A stretch of DNA of 64,000 nt from Lachnoclostridium sp. An138. GTDB lineage: Bacteria; Bacillota; Clostridia; Lachnospirales; Lachnospiraceae. This document shows, one piece after another, positions 63,103 to 64,000 of the stretch. Both the position numbers and the translations under genes were made by a program. The notes under the pieces are model-generated. The model was not told where the DNA came from and did no database searches. It saw only the letters and a list, made by a program, of their open reading frames with translations. The stretch lies in NCBI RefSeq assembly GCF_002160765.1, contig NZ_NFLF01000015.1, forward strand, positions 1 through 64,000, in the 5' to 3' direction. The number at the start of each line of letters is the position of its first letter. Position 1 is the stretch's first letter.

Positions 63103-63936
63103 ATGGCATTAAAATTGAACTTTCATGAAGTCACCCCGGAAGATACCGAAATTCTTCGTATGATAGCGTTGAGAAACGGGAAAGCAGAAGATTACCTCTG
63201 CTGCGATGTTACCAATGAGGATGGTGTAACGCAGACTACCTGGTATAGTAAGGCGGATGTGGCCCTCTGGGGGGAGGATTATATCCGGGCACACACCACA
63301 ATGAAGTACAGCGATTATAGCGGATGGATCATCAGCTTGGATATGGAGCCGTGGAACGATGCACAGGCATCACCACGAAAAAAGAAGAAACGGGATTCCT
63401 TTCCCCTAATCCCTACCTGGCTGGAGGGCCATGTCAAAGAACGGGAACAAAAGCGCCTGCCCACCGTGACCCTCTGCTCCTCTGCCGGAAATGAACTGCT
63501 GGAAGTGTGGTATTACGGAGATTTGCTCACAGTGAAAGGGGAGTCCCAATCCTATATCATAGATAGAGGCGAGGCCCCCGGACTGGTGGCAGCCCGCGAC
63601 CCAAAGAGCGGCGAGAAGTTCGTCATCTTCGACGGTGGGCAGCATGGTTATGATAATATGTTCTGCGATGAACACAATCCAGCCCAGCTGGCGCATCGCC
63701 CCCTCCAGCGGTATGAGATCCCTGCCTCTAAGTTGGTGCTGGAACTGGGCTACAATATCGACTATGAGGATGAAAAAGAGGACTTCGAGGTAGATGAGGC
63801 TGATACCGTGGAACTGGTTAACGGTGAGCGGATGCCCTGGGAGCAGGTCAAACGGGACGGTATTGACTACATTGCACTTTACTATGTGAATGATAAAGGA
63901 AAACAGGTGCAGATTCTGGATGCGGAACTGGCATGA
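63103..63936 (+). CDS. Hypothetical protein (277 aa)
   Basis: Unrecognised soluble protein with an N-terminal domain (LNFHEVTPEDTEILRMIALRNGK, WYSKADVALWGEDYIRAHTTMKYSDY), a Lys-rich linker (SPRKKKKRDSFP) and an acidic end. The YSDYSGWIISLDMEPW stretch resembles fold elements in immunity-type proteins, but no family can be given. It is the last gene of the array; after it the final 64 bases contain nothing I can identify. Confidence 0.6.
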   Translation: MALKLNFHEVTPEDTEILRMIALRNGKAEDYLCCDVTNEDGVTQTTWYSKADVALWGEDYIRAHTTMKYSDYSGWIISLDMEPWNDAQASPRKKKKRDSFPLIPTWLEGHVKEREQKRLPTVTLCSSAGNELLEVWYYGDLLTVKGESQSYIIDRGEAPGLVAARDPKSGEKFVIFDGGQHGYDNMFCDEHNPAQLAHRPLQRYEIPASKLVLELGYNIDYEDEKEDFEVDEADTVELVNGERMPWEQVKRDGIDYIALYYVNDKGKQVQILDAELA

Positions 63937-64000
63937 GTACAATAGGACTGTTTTGGTAAGAATTTGACGATTATTGGTGTTGATAATGTAAGCCGAGAAA

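Overview
The window comes from the replication-origin region of a Clostridia chromosome, most likely Lachnospiraceae. This rests on the gene order gyrA-gyrB-recF-yaaA-dnaN-dnaA / rpmH-rnpA-yidD-yidC-jag-mnmE-mnmG-rsmG-parA-parB, on DUF4446 directly after parB, on the serS-DUF3881 pair, and on a split purine terminus (free-standing AICAR transformylase plus PurO-like IMP cyclohydrolase) under a ZTP riboswitch. The species cannot be fixed from the sequence alone.

Layout. (1) 1-500: leftward tandem promoters and a leader that probably serve an rRNA operon just outside the window, plus tRNA-Ser(GCU). (2) 0.5-4.8 kb: an SGNH esterase, the ZTP-controlled purine pair and an aldo/keto reductase. (3) 4.9-10.4 kb: an ECF sigma factor interrupted by an in-frame amber codon, its DUF4367 anti-sigma-like partner and three lipoproteins, two of them clear paralogues. 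(4) 9.6-12.7 kb: a run of four acetyltransferase genes, one fused to an S66 (MccF/LD-carboxypeptidase-like) peptidase and one broken by a deletion. (5) 12.7-20.6 kb: DUF5655, a PlsC acyltransferase, two large polytopic membrane proteins, a DUF4153/DUF4173-like protein, and an HTH/DUF2975 pair. (6) 20.8-39.8 kb: the origin core. DnaA boxes lie on both sides of dnaA, and the dnaA-dnaN gap holds a DnaA-box / GC / DnaA-trio / AT-rich arrangement. Genes point away from dnaA on both sides. Two perfect parS sites lie upstream of parA, next to two 74-bp palindromic repeats. (7) 39.9-48.7 kb: serS, DUF3881, LURP-one, an SpoU methyltransferase, a degV/metK scar, a radical SAM gene and a frameshifted regulator. 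(8) 48.7-53.7 kb: a cluster of Cys-rich, Gly-rich and zinc-ribbon membrane proteins, then a T-box-controlled cstA. (9) 53.7-64 kb: an accessory region. It holds two related terminator-bearing structured RNAs, a SUFU protein, scraps of several genes, a tRNA-Arg 3' fragment with repeats resembling integrase arm sites, a ParA/relaxase remnant of a conjugative element, a TetR regulator, two tandem paralogues of an unrecognised ~460-490-residue family, an ankyrin-repeat protein and two small acidic proteins.

The core supplies replication initiation, gyrase, segregation, membrane insertion and tRNA modification. The right-hand accessory region looks like the eroded remains of an integrative element now carrying a SUFU / paralogue pair / ankyrin set that resembles an immunity-protein array. 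That array and the repeated structured RNA are the best candidates for something undescribed.
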